Shown one piece after another: positions 12,301 through 23,700 of a stretch of DNA of 64,000 nucleotides. Location: NCBI GenBank assembly GCA_012934845.2, contig WNNJ02002463.1, positions 1-64,000 on the forward strand, read 5' to 3'. This DNA is from Pomphorhynchus laevis. Lineage: Eukaryota > Acanthocephala > Palaeacanthocephala > Echinorhynchida > Pomphorhynchidae. The notes beneath the pieces are model-generated. The model had not been told where the DNA came from. It ran no database searches and saw nothing but the letters and a program-made list of their open reading frames with translations. Made by a program: the position numbers and the translations under genes. Each line of letters starts with the position of its first letter. The first letter of the stretch is position 1.

Positions 12301-12769
12301 AATTGTATAATTGCTGTAAAAGTATCTTTCATATTTTGTAATTTACTATCGATAATACTATAATACTATTACATTTATGTTGATAAATAGATCGTATGTT
12401 GAAATGCTTTCAATTGCAAAAATTTGAAAACTTTCGACGTTTCACATCTAAATATCGGAAATATCAGGTTTTGAATAAGCCTGTTTAGTGAAACGTTGCA
12501 CTTAATTATTCTGTAAATTATAGTATTCTTAAGATCGAGAGAGTCGAAATGATGATAAATGTTTAGAGCAAAGTGCTGACCAGTTTCCCGTTTTGAATTA
12601 AAAATGCAGTATGTGCCTTCTTGACTACTTATATATGATCGAGAGAGGATCGAAAAGATAAAGAATATTTTAGTCAAAGATATCACCGTTGATTTTGAAC
12701 AATTCTACGTTGAAGAGCTTTGATAAAAAATAATAAAAATTAAAAAAAATTTACAAATTGAAATACACT
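9341..12769. other. Unassigned region
   Basis: No reading frame here resembles a family I know. Open stretches at 10651-10872 (-), 11332-11526 (-), 12001-12237 (+) and 12375-12686 (-) are short and unsupported. A 10-bp inverted repeat (ATTTTAGGAA / TTCCTAAAAT) sits at about 10453-10488. Base composition is less AT-rich at 9.4-11.8 kb, so unrecognised exons or very old repeats are possible. Confidence 0.3.
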
Positions 12770-13235
12770 CTAAAAAACAGGAAGCGATTGTCGTGTTCTG
12801 TCTCGAGCATGTAGGCATCATTTTCTCGTTGAATGGCAACATTCACGCGCTGTATGAAACACATAACCGTTTTGGGCCAACAGGTCTTTCGAATTAATTG
12901 TGTATCTTTGGTATAATTATCTTTGGTATTTATTGGTTATCTTTAGTATCCTGACTGAACGAGCCCAATGTGTCAATAGCGATGGGCGCTAAATAATAAT
13001 CGCTTTGGTCGATGCTGCTATATTTAGCACGGCCTGTTAGGCGATCCTAGCGACTGATCTGCAACCATTGACGGTCATGGGCACATTACTAGGAGAAAGC
13101 CGGTTGGGCAAGTGAAGTCCCACTCGAGCAGTTTGCCATCTTACCGGGAGACCAATGTAGCTCCTTCGGGCAGCTTTCCATCGGATTTGGACAGACCTGA
13201 TGATTTAAGGCGAGACAATGACCCAGCAGCAGCCA
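12770..13235 (-). mobile_element. Decayed retroelement pol C-terminal fragment
   Basis: On the minus strand YSSIDQSDYYLAPIAIDTLG (about 13010-12950) and QRVNVAIQREND (about 12850) match the 'Y..L...Y.F.PIA-ETLG ... QR-SIA-QRGN' tail found at the end of some invertebrate retrotransposon reverse transcriptases. The two are in different frames with stops between. I recognise the tail but not the exact clade. Confidence 0.5.
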
Positions 13236-13824
13236 GAGCCAATTATTAAATTATTTTATTTTAATTTATCAATTAGAACAATTTTTACTATAAAAAGCTA
13301 AAATCACACACATCTTATTGAAAAATATGTTCTTACAAATAACTCTTTGAAAATTTAAAGTTGAATGCATCACTTGTATTCGTTTTTGATAAAGATGGCC
13401 TACAACATAATAATAAATCTGATATCATAAATCTGATAATTACTAATAATTAAATTTAATTAATAATTACGAAATAATATGTTATTTATTTAATTAAATT
13501 AATAATTAATAATTATTAATTAATTATTTAATAATTATTAATTCTTAATTATTGATAATAATTAATAATTCTTAATTCTTAATTATTATTGTATCACCTT
13601 TGCATTAAAATATCATTTGGTCGCAACATTTTATTATAAATATTTTTTTGAACAATTATTTAACATAATATAAAATATTTTTAAATAAAAATAATGGAAA
13701 ATTAATAAAAAATATTAGCAATTTGAAGAACGAACAATTGTCAATGCAACAAAAAAAACAGAATTTCGTAGAAAAAAAAACATCAAAAGCAAACAGATCA
13801 CCGGATCGTAGAATGTTGTTTTCA
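13236..13824. other. AT-rich spacer 3' of the DHHC gene
   Basis: Mostly TAATTATTAAT-type low-complexity DNA around 13430-13600, then AT-rich unique sequence. No gene seen. It presumably includes the 3' UTR of the minus-strand DHHC gene. Confidence 0.5.
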
Positions 13825-15857
13825 TTAAACAGATATCAAATCATTTGCATTATGTCTATAAAGTCTTACGTAGGTAGAAGGAAACGGTAAAAGCCATCGA
13901 AAACTAAATGAACCTCCAAACACTGCTTTAAAGTTTTCGATCCTTTCTGAACATAATAGCTTTCGATCCGAACGATCCAGTTTCTAAACAAAAATGTGAA
14001 ACAAATGCCCGAACAAAAACCAACACAAACCCCTTGATCTGTGCATATAGCGTACAATTGATTACACATCATTACCAGTGTAAATACTCCGAAAAGAATC
14101 GTTTCTATTGCTAGCATAAGTGTCATGACTAATAGCCGTGACGAATTTAGAAACGAATTACATTCTAAAAACAGAGTACAGCGATTTTAATTCCTGGTAT
14201 TTATGTACCACGGGAATTTTAATTTAATTTGTTTACAAATCAATTTAAAAGCAATTGCCAAATAATTATATAAATTAGTTAAACGGTTAAATTCATAAAG
14301 TAAAATACTCGATTATTTTACAATGACATTTGAGTATTTTGTGATGCAAAAATCAAAAATTATAAATTGATTACAAATTTTATTTCTTACATTCTTCATC
14401 GTGAATTTGGATTTAGTATTTCTAAAATACTGTAAACATTTGAATGATAACTAATCATTTAGTCACTTAATCATTTAAATTATTAATTAACATTTAAATT
14501 AAGACTTAATGATATCAAAATTGAACATTGGAGTCAATAAAAGCTCAAATTAAATCATATTATGGTAGATCAGTTACAGATTTAGATTGTATAGTTTAAA
14601 TATTAATTATTAATTATTGTAATCATTTTATTAATTAATTATTAATTAATTATTAATTAAATATTAATTATTTTTTCTGTAAATTGATAGTATTTTTATT
14701 AAAAATAAAAATAATTAAAATGTAAACATTTGAAATATTTTAACCATTTTATTTTTAAAACTTTTAAACAAATTAAAATACTTTCAAAAGAATGTGCTTT
14801 TAATAATGATGTCATTCATTATGCAGTGCTTAATTAAAAAACATTGAAACGTTCAATGCGATCTTCAGACATATTCACAAATACCTGCAAGCGGTGGTTT
14901 TTAATTTATTCGCTCACCTATAACCGTATTGTTGCTGTTGTTATTAAGGCATTTAGTCCCAATAAGAGTGATAATAACGCAGGACACAACACATAGCCAA
15001 AACACATAGAACTAAAACCGAATTCGGACCATATATTGATATAATAAATCAAAATACGTACCGCGTACAATACGAAATACTTTTGATTTCTTTGTCCGAC
15101 GCAATTGTTAATCCAGGGGCAGTGATGATCCATTCGTTGTATACAACGGTTACATACGCTAAAAGAAAAAGTTTAAATAAAAACGTTACATATCGGCAAA
15201 TACCTGCAATGGTGAGTTCTTTGTGGTTTCACGCACATACATTTCAAGCAAATGAAAATTTCAGAATTCGGAGGAAAGCTTAAAAGGTACGCTTCTGTAC
15301 AGTTTTTGAGCATATGTGCGCCCTGGAGTAGTTTACGATTTTGAAATCAGCAAAGCAAAAGTAAAAAATTCAAAATATTAAACTTAATATTTCATATACT
15401 AACTGGATTAGTAAGCATGGACAAAAGTTGATTGCCAACAGCTAACAGTGCTATAGTCCATATAGCCAACAAGGTAAATATACGAGCAACAATATGATAG
15501 TTAACCAATTTCGACAGGTAAGTAAGTAAACATGCACCGTACGAAACAAAAATAACTCCAAAACAAAAGCATATCAATCCTCCAATATCCTACAATATCA
15601 AAATAAAGAACTCGAACAATCGTTTGTTCGTTTACCTTTACAAGCCAGGCATCGGGGAATATATACAAACAGAGTCGTCGGAGACTAGCGCTTTTTATGC
15701 ATCCTGGTAAAGTTATCAAACCACCGGGTTGTGTTACAGGCTGATATGAATATTGAGAACGATACGAAAGCGCAATGCGAACAACAGTTCCATTTGAAAG
15801 GGTAATTTCGTCTATTTCACCATTTCTAAATAAGCATTGAACTTTTTCGAATACTGA
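13825..15857 (-). CDS. DHHC-type palmitoyltransferase (ZDHHC3/7-like), 7 exons recognised
   Basis: Predicted membrane S-acyltransferase that moves palmitate from CoA to protein cysteines, usually at the Golgi. Exons on the minus strand: 15857-15636, 15589-15404, 15322-15204, 15158-15062, 15011-14918, 14164-14031, 13983-13825. Introns are 46, 81, 45, 50, 753 and 47 bp, all GT-AG, and the frame stays open to a TAA. The joined cysteine-rich domain reads [19 protein letters not shown] then [19 protein letters not shown], with the catalytic cysteine in DHHC (about 15120). Four hydrophobic segments surround it. SMLTNPG replaces the usual DPG motif, and the C-terminal [17 protein letters not shown] is typical of ZDHHC3/7. 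The chain ends in ISV. The first exon and start codon are uncertain: no in-frame ATG is present in the 15857-15636 exon. An ATG at about 15959 lies upstream, but I could not join it in frame. Confidence 0.85.
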
Positions 15858-16785
15858 CTGTTACCAATTTCACAATAAAAAATAAATATTAAAAATATAC
15901 GCGTTGAACATTTTTAAGCCTTTAAGCTTATTAAAGATTTCAATAGTTTGTTTAGACATCTTTTTTAAATAAACTATATGTTTGGATCGTGCTTATTCAA
16001 ACATCTCTATTCTTATATTGATTCACTAGGATAAAAATACTAGGATAGAAATCCTATTCTATTAATGAATTTCGACGCATTTTATAAAAAAAGTATAGGG
16101 CAAAAACTAAACAGCTTAATATTAATATATAATATATTATTGAATGTAAAAAAGCATTTGTCGCCTATATTTTGATAGTCAGAGTATAAAACAAGGCTCG
16201 AGCTATTAAATAAATTAAAGTCATTTTGAATAAATTTCAAACAGAAATTTATTTTATAAAATTTCAAAAAAAGTTAAATAAAATTTTAATTTATTTTATC
16301 AAATTTCAAAAAGAAATTTATTAGAGTAGAAATGTGTAATAATTGTATGCGAAAGATAAGTACATATTTGTACTTATTTGATCAAAATGAACAAATCATT
16401 GCTTCGACAACAAATATAATTCGAAGGTTTCCCAAAAGTAAAATTTTCATTTTCTGCATTTTAATTAGTTTGAATTATTTTAAGACTTGATGAATTATTT
16501 TTATTCTATGAAATAATACAATCGAAGTTTATTGCAATAACATACACCAGCGTAAGATCTAGAGCGAACTACTAGAGCGGATGTTTATAATTTAAATTTA
16601 TTTCCATTTAGAATCTAATGCATTTTTTAATGATTTCATAAATTAAATCAATAAATCATGTTATTTACAGCATCTTCCAATAATGCAATAAAAAAATTTA
16701 ATTGTACTTGATTGCATCTGTGAGCTGAAATTCCTTTGATTGTGGCACGATATTATCCTTACAGGTATTGATCTTATTCTTAATA
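15858..16785. other. Spacer between the two host genes, left part
   Basis: AT-rich. May contain the first exon and promoter of the DHHC gene just above 15857. No other gene seen. Confidence 0.4.
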
Positions 16786-16860
16786 CAGCAGGACGCTACT
16801 AATCAGTCTGGGTGCGTATCATCAGCTGCTGACCCAGACCTACATTTCAAGTTTCGAACA
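16786..16860 (-). repeat. CTGATGA pseudoknot repeat, copy D
   Basis: On the minus strand GAAATGTAGG is followed by arm GTCTGGGT (16839-16832) and CAGCAG (16831-16826). Then come CTGATGA (16825-16819), arm ACCCAGAC (16813-16806), GTC and CTGCTG (16791-16786). The two arms form a perfect 8-bp helix and CAGCAG/CTGCTG a perfect 6-bp helix that crosses it. Order and flanks match the copies at 42540-42662 and 43080-43190. Confidence 0.6.
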
Positions 16861-16952
16861 TTGTTATCTGCTTATTCCGTACACCGGTACTGATCGTCTT
16901 TGAACTCAGAACGTCTGAATCTCAATTCAACGCTACATCCACTGGCTGCTCC

Positions 16953-17136
16953 AGTGGTGTAGATATACATTTCTGTATATTACTTTTATACTAAAGTACA
17001 ATTAAAAACATTCATTGCAAGTGGCCGCATGAAAGTGATCCGGCTAGCGGATCACACAACTAGGGTGGGTTTCTATAGATTGTTAGAATACGATCATCTA
17101 ACAAAAGTAATATACAGAAATGTATATCTACACCAC
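16953..17136. repeat. Foldback with perfect 34-bp arms
   Basis: The arm starting CAGTGGTGTAGATATACAT at 16953 recurs inverted, ending at 17136. The 110-bp centre holds a further perfect hairpin, GTGATCCG with CGGATCAC (about 17035-17055). It looks like a small non-autonomous foldback or MITE. It lies 170 bp from copy D of the pseudoknot repeat. Confidence 0.7.
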
Positions 17137-17753
17137 TGAAATCAACTTAAAAATGGAGCAGCTGTGGATAAAAGTGCGATGTTGAGGATGTAATATTGAA
17201 TCGCGATAATATAATATATAATTTATAATATTATATTAAATTATTATAATATTTTTATAATATTATGATAATATTATATAAAAATATTATATTAAATTAT
17301 AATATTATTATATTATTATATAATTTTTATATTTTTCAAATTATATATATGATTATTTGAAATCGAATGTAGACTATTATTTGATTGAATGTCGTATATG
17401 TAGAAAATAAATTAATAAATTAATTTATAATCTAATTAATTATTATGCGCTGAACTTGCAATTTATAGGCACTGAGTAAACTCTTCGCTATGTAACCAAA
17501 CATTCTTTATCTCTGTGAGGTTGTATCGAAAAAGTATTCAAATTAAAGTACAAAATACCTTAATAGGTCTAGTCGTTCGGAGAAAATGACGGAATGGTTA
17601 TTGATATCCGAGGTAGTCATGTATCTGAAATGTTTCGACAATTTAAAGAAATTAATAAAATATAAAAATTGTAAATATGCAGTCAAAAACAATTAAAATG
17701 AACATCTAGTCATTATAACATTAGCTTAAGAGTGCTACATATAAAATACAATG
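17137..17753. other. Spacer downstream of VPS4
   Basis: AT-rich with TATAATATTA-type low complexity at 17205-17345. No gene seen. Confidence 0.4.
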
Positions 17754-17759
17754 TTTATT
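17754..17759 (-). promoter_or_regulatory. Probable VPS4 polyadenylation signal
   Basis: AATAAA on the minus strand, 6 bases after the VPS4 stop codon (17768-17766). The 3' UTR would be very short. Confidence 0.4.
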
Positions 17760-17765
17760 TTTCAG

Positions 17766-20700
17766 TCAACTTCCTTCTTGTCCAAATTCAGTGGTAAACT
17801 TTGTATAATTTTCTAGATCCGCGATACTTACAGTTGGCTTCTGGACCTTAAGTGCCAACAACATGTCATGCTAAACATACAATAAAATAAATTTCGTAAA
17901 AAACGTTGATAAGATGAGGGTTGCATTATATGTCACTAAAATCACAAACGAGGTAAAAAAATATTAATTTAATTGTAAAAATATCAAATATTATTTAACT
18001 AACCTTCAAAGGTGATTCAAACAGGGTAAGTGTATTCGAATTTACAACTTCACAAATATAATGAATTATTATGTATTTAATAAAAATCTGAATGCATTAA
18101 TCATAATTGATTACGAAAATTCTATTATGTATTTATGATTATGTAATATGAATGTTTATACAATATTACAAATTATGAAACGCAAAAATACAACAGTATC
18201 ATCAAAATATCAAAAGTAGACAAAACTAAAATGTCCATTTTGTTGAGTCAAAATTATGGCGCGGCTTTTTTCATTGGCAGGAATTTTATTTGATTCCGTG
18301 GATTATTTCATTTCGTATCTTTTAATTAAATTTCGGTATTATGAACGTATAAAATGAATAATAAAGATTATATTTATTATAATCATTAAATTTTCAAATT
18401 TTAAATTTTTCAATATTCGTAAAATAATTTGTAATTAATTAGTAAAAATAAGCGTCGAGTGCCGGTACACAAATATATTTTGTTTTCGGTTGATATGCAT
18501 TATACTATCTGAGATGTTTTGAGTCTTTTTCCGCACCAAGAGTAATTTTTCTCCTATTAATAAGTCAAGAGAATATATCGAAAATGATTTATTTCTAAAA
18601 GTTCGTTTAAGAAAGTGTGATACTCTTATAAAAACGTGATATGATATTGAAATTTATGTTACAATTTAAAATATCATAAATTATGATATTTTACAAAATA
18701 TTCACAAATATAATTTAAATTCAAATTCAAGCTAATCAATAATATTATTTATTAAATACATACAGTCATTATTATATATAATATATAATAATGATATATA
18801 TATTATATATTTTTATTATTTATTAAATATCATTATATTTATTATTATTTTATATATATTATATAATAATATATTATTATGTAGTTTTTAAATTTTTTAA
18901 ATAAAATATATATTTTTAATCTGATTATTTGTAATCAAATGTAGACTATTTAAAAAATATAAAAATTTATAAAATATGCTACAACCTTGGATTTAAGAAG
19001 GAAGAAGAAAAACTAACTCCCTTTTTCCTCATTTACGCATTGTATTTTCCTTTTATACCATTTCACCCTTTAACCCCTTTCCGTTTGCTGCTTGGATCGA
19101 CATGATAATTCAGTTTTTGATGAAATCAACAGTTTAAGTTTATAACTGCTAATAATCAGATATTCATGTTAATATTATGTTACTATTATGCCAAATACAT
19201 GATAATGATGTATTTCCTCTAATATAAATTTGATTATCTAATTCTTATACAAAGTATACTATTTATCCATTCATAAAAATTTAAACAATCTTTCATAATT
19301 GTTCATAAAAGTTATAAAGTTAAATTCACATATATCATCAATATATCGAAACATATATTTCATTTTTTTGAATAAATTCATATTCTATAAAGCTTAAAAA
19401 AAGCTTTATAGTAACTTAGTTTAAAATATGTATCTATTAAGTTATTTTAATGATTTTGAAGAAAACCAATATCATTACATATTGTTGCAATTCTTAAAAT
19501 TTCATTATTTAATGTATTATATTTTATATTATATGGTATGCATGAATGCTCATGCAAAAATATGTTTCTTGTAAATTTAAATGTCATCTTTACGATATAA
19601 ATTAATAATAGTTTTAGTTAATGTTAATTTAGTGTTCATATCTAGATATACACCTTCTTTATCATCAATATTGGTTTTGTTAAGAATAAGGCTTTCTGGA
19701 TAAATGTGCTCACTAATTGAATAAAAATTGCTAGAGTTAAATACATATATCGTCAATGTATCGAAACATATATTTCATGTATTTATATAGTTTAGATCTA
19801 GTTTTTACACAGTTATGAACAAATTCATATTCTATATTTCATATCTTGAATTATAGAGTTACTATTTGTTACATAAATTATGATAAAGCAAAATCGATTA
19901 CATCCGCACTCTGAAAAAATCTGACTTATTTTATATTTATAGACCTATTGTAAATCTAACATTTTAATTTTTCGAAATTTTAGCTTTTAATATTTTAATA
20001 TCTAAAATTAAAATCTCATTTATAGATTTGGAATGATATATTCACCTTAAAGAGGATCAACACTAATAGATATGCACCTTGATGCTTGTAAATTTAGAAT
20101 GTAAATGCTTATTCTAAATTTAAATAATTTAATGTTAAAATTGTAAATGCTTATTCTAAATTCAAATAACTTAATGTTTAAACTTTTTAATTAAAAATTG
20201 TAATGTCCAGCATTACAATTTTTCAAATGTAAATATTACAAAGTATTAAAATTTGTTTGTCAAGAATTTCACGTTTTTGAAAAAATAATGTTAGAAATTC
20301 AAATTGTGATTGAAAAAAAGGGTTGTAGCCTTATTTACATGGAGATAACAGTGATATACGTGATAAGTAGCTTTATTTGAAAATTACAACAAAGAATTAT
20401 GAAAAATTCTGAAAAAGATTTCTCTCAAACACAAAAGAAGTTATGGAGAAGTCATAGCCGGAATACGATCAAGGTTGAGCATTGCCCTTGCACGAGCTGC
20501 ATCATACTGTATCCGTGCACCAAGAAGAAAATGTGTGGCAATACCGTTACGAGGAGATGGAAGCAGCAGTGCGGAAATAATTTAAATATATATTTTACTC
20601 TTGATTTTCAAATAAAAAACTATATATAATAAATAAATAACTAAATAATTAATAATAAATAATTATATAAGATTTTAGGCAATTTATATTTATATAACGA

Positions 20701-23700
20701 CAGGATTCATGATACAAATTTAAAATAAAAATCAATTTTAGCTCAATTTTAATTTCAAATCTTATACTGAAAATAAACTTGAATTTTAATATATTATTAT
20801 AGATACAAAGAAAATATCCTTTATTTGATTAAAATTCCATATTTTGATAGCTCCTGTCAATAATTTATTTAAAAATAAAAATAAAAATCAATTTTAATTC
20901 AATATAAACTTAAATTGCAATGTTTAATCATTAATTTATATAAAAACTAAAATTAAAATTTTTGAACAAATGTTTGCATCTATCTAATTTATGCTTAGAG
21001 TTTGGCGACGCTTAATTTAAAATAGTACAAAATCAAATGAAAAGGAAATGAAAGGAGAGCGTTTAATACAGTCGGTTTCCGATGTTGCTGAAATCGATAC
21101 TACTTCATAAGAAACGGAAATAATTTAAATATATATTTTAATCTTGATTTTCGAATGCTGGGGATGCGTGCCCATTAGAATTGTACATATAATAATAACT
21201 TATATTACAAAAATATATAATATTATAATATTAATAATAAAATTACTAAAATTATTATGACCAGATATGAATTGAAATGCTACAATTTGTAACTTTTGAA
21301 ATTAAAAAATTAACTTGCCATGGTAACAATTGGCTCTAGTAATTTGTCTGAAGGAATATCAGACCAGTTTCTTTCGACAGCGTGGACATCACCTGGGCTA
21401 CAAGGAGTGAAAAGTCCAGATTCAATTTGCCGAGGATCTGTTCGAGATGGACCAGAAACCTGATATAATATTAACAACAATTGAATGCAAAAGTTTACAA
21501 CTAACCGTTTTCCAATGTGTTGCTGTCTGCACCTTCCTTACTGGATACATAAGTGCATCGCGAACAACAACCGAAATATCTGCTCCACTATATCTAAAAT
21601 GCTCATAATTTAAATAACTCAAAGCATACAGTGTTACATTCCTATAATTGATTTCGAATTTATGAGCGCTTAATTTAAAATTTGTAACTTATGTAGTTTC
21701 GTGGAGTTCAAATATTGGTTTTATAATATTTTAATCATAAAATTATATTCTTAGAATTGCGTTCTGTGCTATTCTTTCGTATCACATTATATATAATGTG
21801 ATATATAATATAATATTATATATTATATAATATAAATTATAATAATTATATTTAATATTATACTAATATAATATTTTATAATATTTTATAATATATAATA
21901 TTATATAACATATCTAAAATATATTATTTATTATATAATCTATAATTGTATATTATCACATTATATATACAATTGAATTGCTGGAGAAACCCATAAAAGT
22001 AAGCGAACGTTCGAATTTGTGGCTATTGGGTTCTGAACTGCTGGTAGTATATATAATATTAAATATGTATCTTTATAATATAAATATGTTATAAATGTCT
22101 TTATAAAGACACACATTTCTTATAATCTTGTATTTACATACGTATACATAAATTATACAATTATTTAATAGATTCAGCATTTTTTGTTTGAAAAATGCTC
22201 TAATTGAAATTAAAAATTTAAGATAGTCATTTGATGAATAAAAAAAATTTCGATAAAAAAATTTTAACATAAATTATGTAAATTAAAATTTTATTATTTA
22301 AGATATAAACTGTCGTTCATAACAAGAGATTTTGACCGCTTCATATAAATTTCAAATACTTACTTTATATTTCATAATAGTTATAAAATATTATGTAGAT
22401 TTTGGAATTTATTAAATATAAATAAATTCGTTTATAAAGATACATATTTGTGATCAGATTTAGATTTTAAAAATTTAATCTATTATCTTAATATATTAAA
22501 CTATAAGATATTATATTTTTATGTATAATTTATGAATCATTTTAATTTTACTTGCTGAATTACAAAAGAATAATTTAATAAAAATATATTCAATCATAAT
22601 TAAATTTTCTAGTGATCCAATACCATTTTTAAAATAAATATTAATTGACAACTTGACCAAATAAATTGCAATATAATCGTATTTTTAAATAATTTTCATA
22701 AATAATTTATAAATCTGGTCCATGTATTCTTTCGTGTCATTTTTATAAAATTTACATTTCGTTTGTGGTGATAAATACATCAATTCGTTATTGAATTTTT
22801 TACCTCTCAGTATGTAAACAATCAATATAAAAAAATAAAACGCTACCCATTCGTTCTTTCACCGAGTGTGATAAAATCACCATCTTTAAGGGAATGATAA
22901 GAATTTCCAAGGTGAATCCGGAACATTTGGATTCTGGCTTTCAAATCAGGCAATGGCACATATATACGTTTCTCAAATCTAAAAAGAAAAATATACTTTA
23001 TAAAAAACCTTTGTGTACCTTCGTCTAATAGCAGGATCTAAGTGCCATGGTATATTCGTTGCACCTAGCACAAGCAAGCGATCATTTTCTACTCCAATAC
23101 CTAACAGAACAAAAATGCGTATACAAATCAAAAAATAATAATTTTTAGATATTTCGCCAAATCTGAAGGATTATTTTACCAAAATTAATTTATATCTGTG
23201 AGGTGTATTAAGGTGAATATTTTAAAATCATTAATGTCACTTATTTAATGTAAATTACAGCAAAGAATATTAGATTTTTTATTTAAATAAACATTTTTTT
23301 CTTTATTTAAAATAAAAAACAATATTTTTTCTTTTTCAATTAAAAATTGTAACATTTGATCATTTCAGTATTTTGGTTTAAAATATGGTATATTTGCAAA
23401 AATGAATTAATTGTAAACTCTTTCGTAGATAATCATTTATAAAAATATCGACGATTTAAATTACTACATAATGTAAGTGTTTAACAGAAAGCTTTATTAG
23501 ATTTAACTCATTGTTCAATCTAATAAAATCGAGCAAACTAAATCTAAAACACCTATACGTTGCTTCGATAAATTTGAAAGAGAGTCGAGGATGTCGGTCC
23601 ACATTATTGTTAAAAAAGAAAAGGCATCCGCCGACAGAACATTGTTGTTAGAACCAATATTTCGGTTTCCAAGCTAAACCATATTCAAGGTAATTGTATA

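Larger units (their letters stand above)
17871..21318 (-). other. Last VPS4 intron, GC-AG, invaded by repeats
   Basis: The preceding exon ends at 21319 with ATG and the next bases on the minus strand are GCAAGT, the standard form of a GC donor. The acceptor TTTAG ends at 17871. The intron is 3.4 kb, against about 47 bp for most others in this gene. It contains a PLE fragment (19240-19870), low-complexity TATA-type tracts (18760-18900) and a degenerate foldback piece (20826-20870). An open stretch at 20399-20629 (+) matches nothing I recognise. Confidence 0.65.

Noticed and set aside
13190-13225. CCTGATGATTTAAGG as a hammerhead core
   Set aside because: No stem II and no GAAA; it lies inside a pol relic.
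15083-15283. Plus-strand 66-codon open frame
   Set aside because: Antisense of the DHHC exons and a 45-bp intron.
20399-20629. 76-codon plus-strand open frame with several cysteines
   Set aside because: Lies within the last VPS4 intron, antisense to the gene, with no family match that I can defend.
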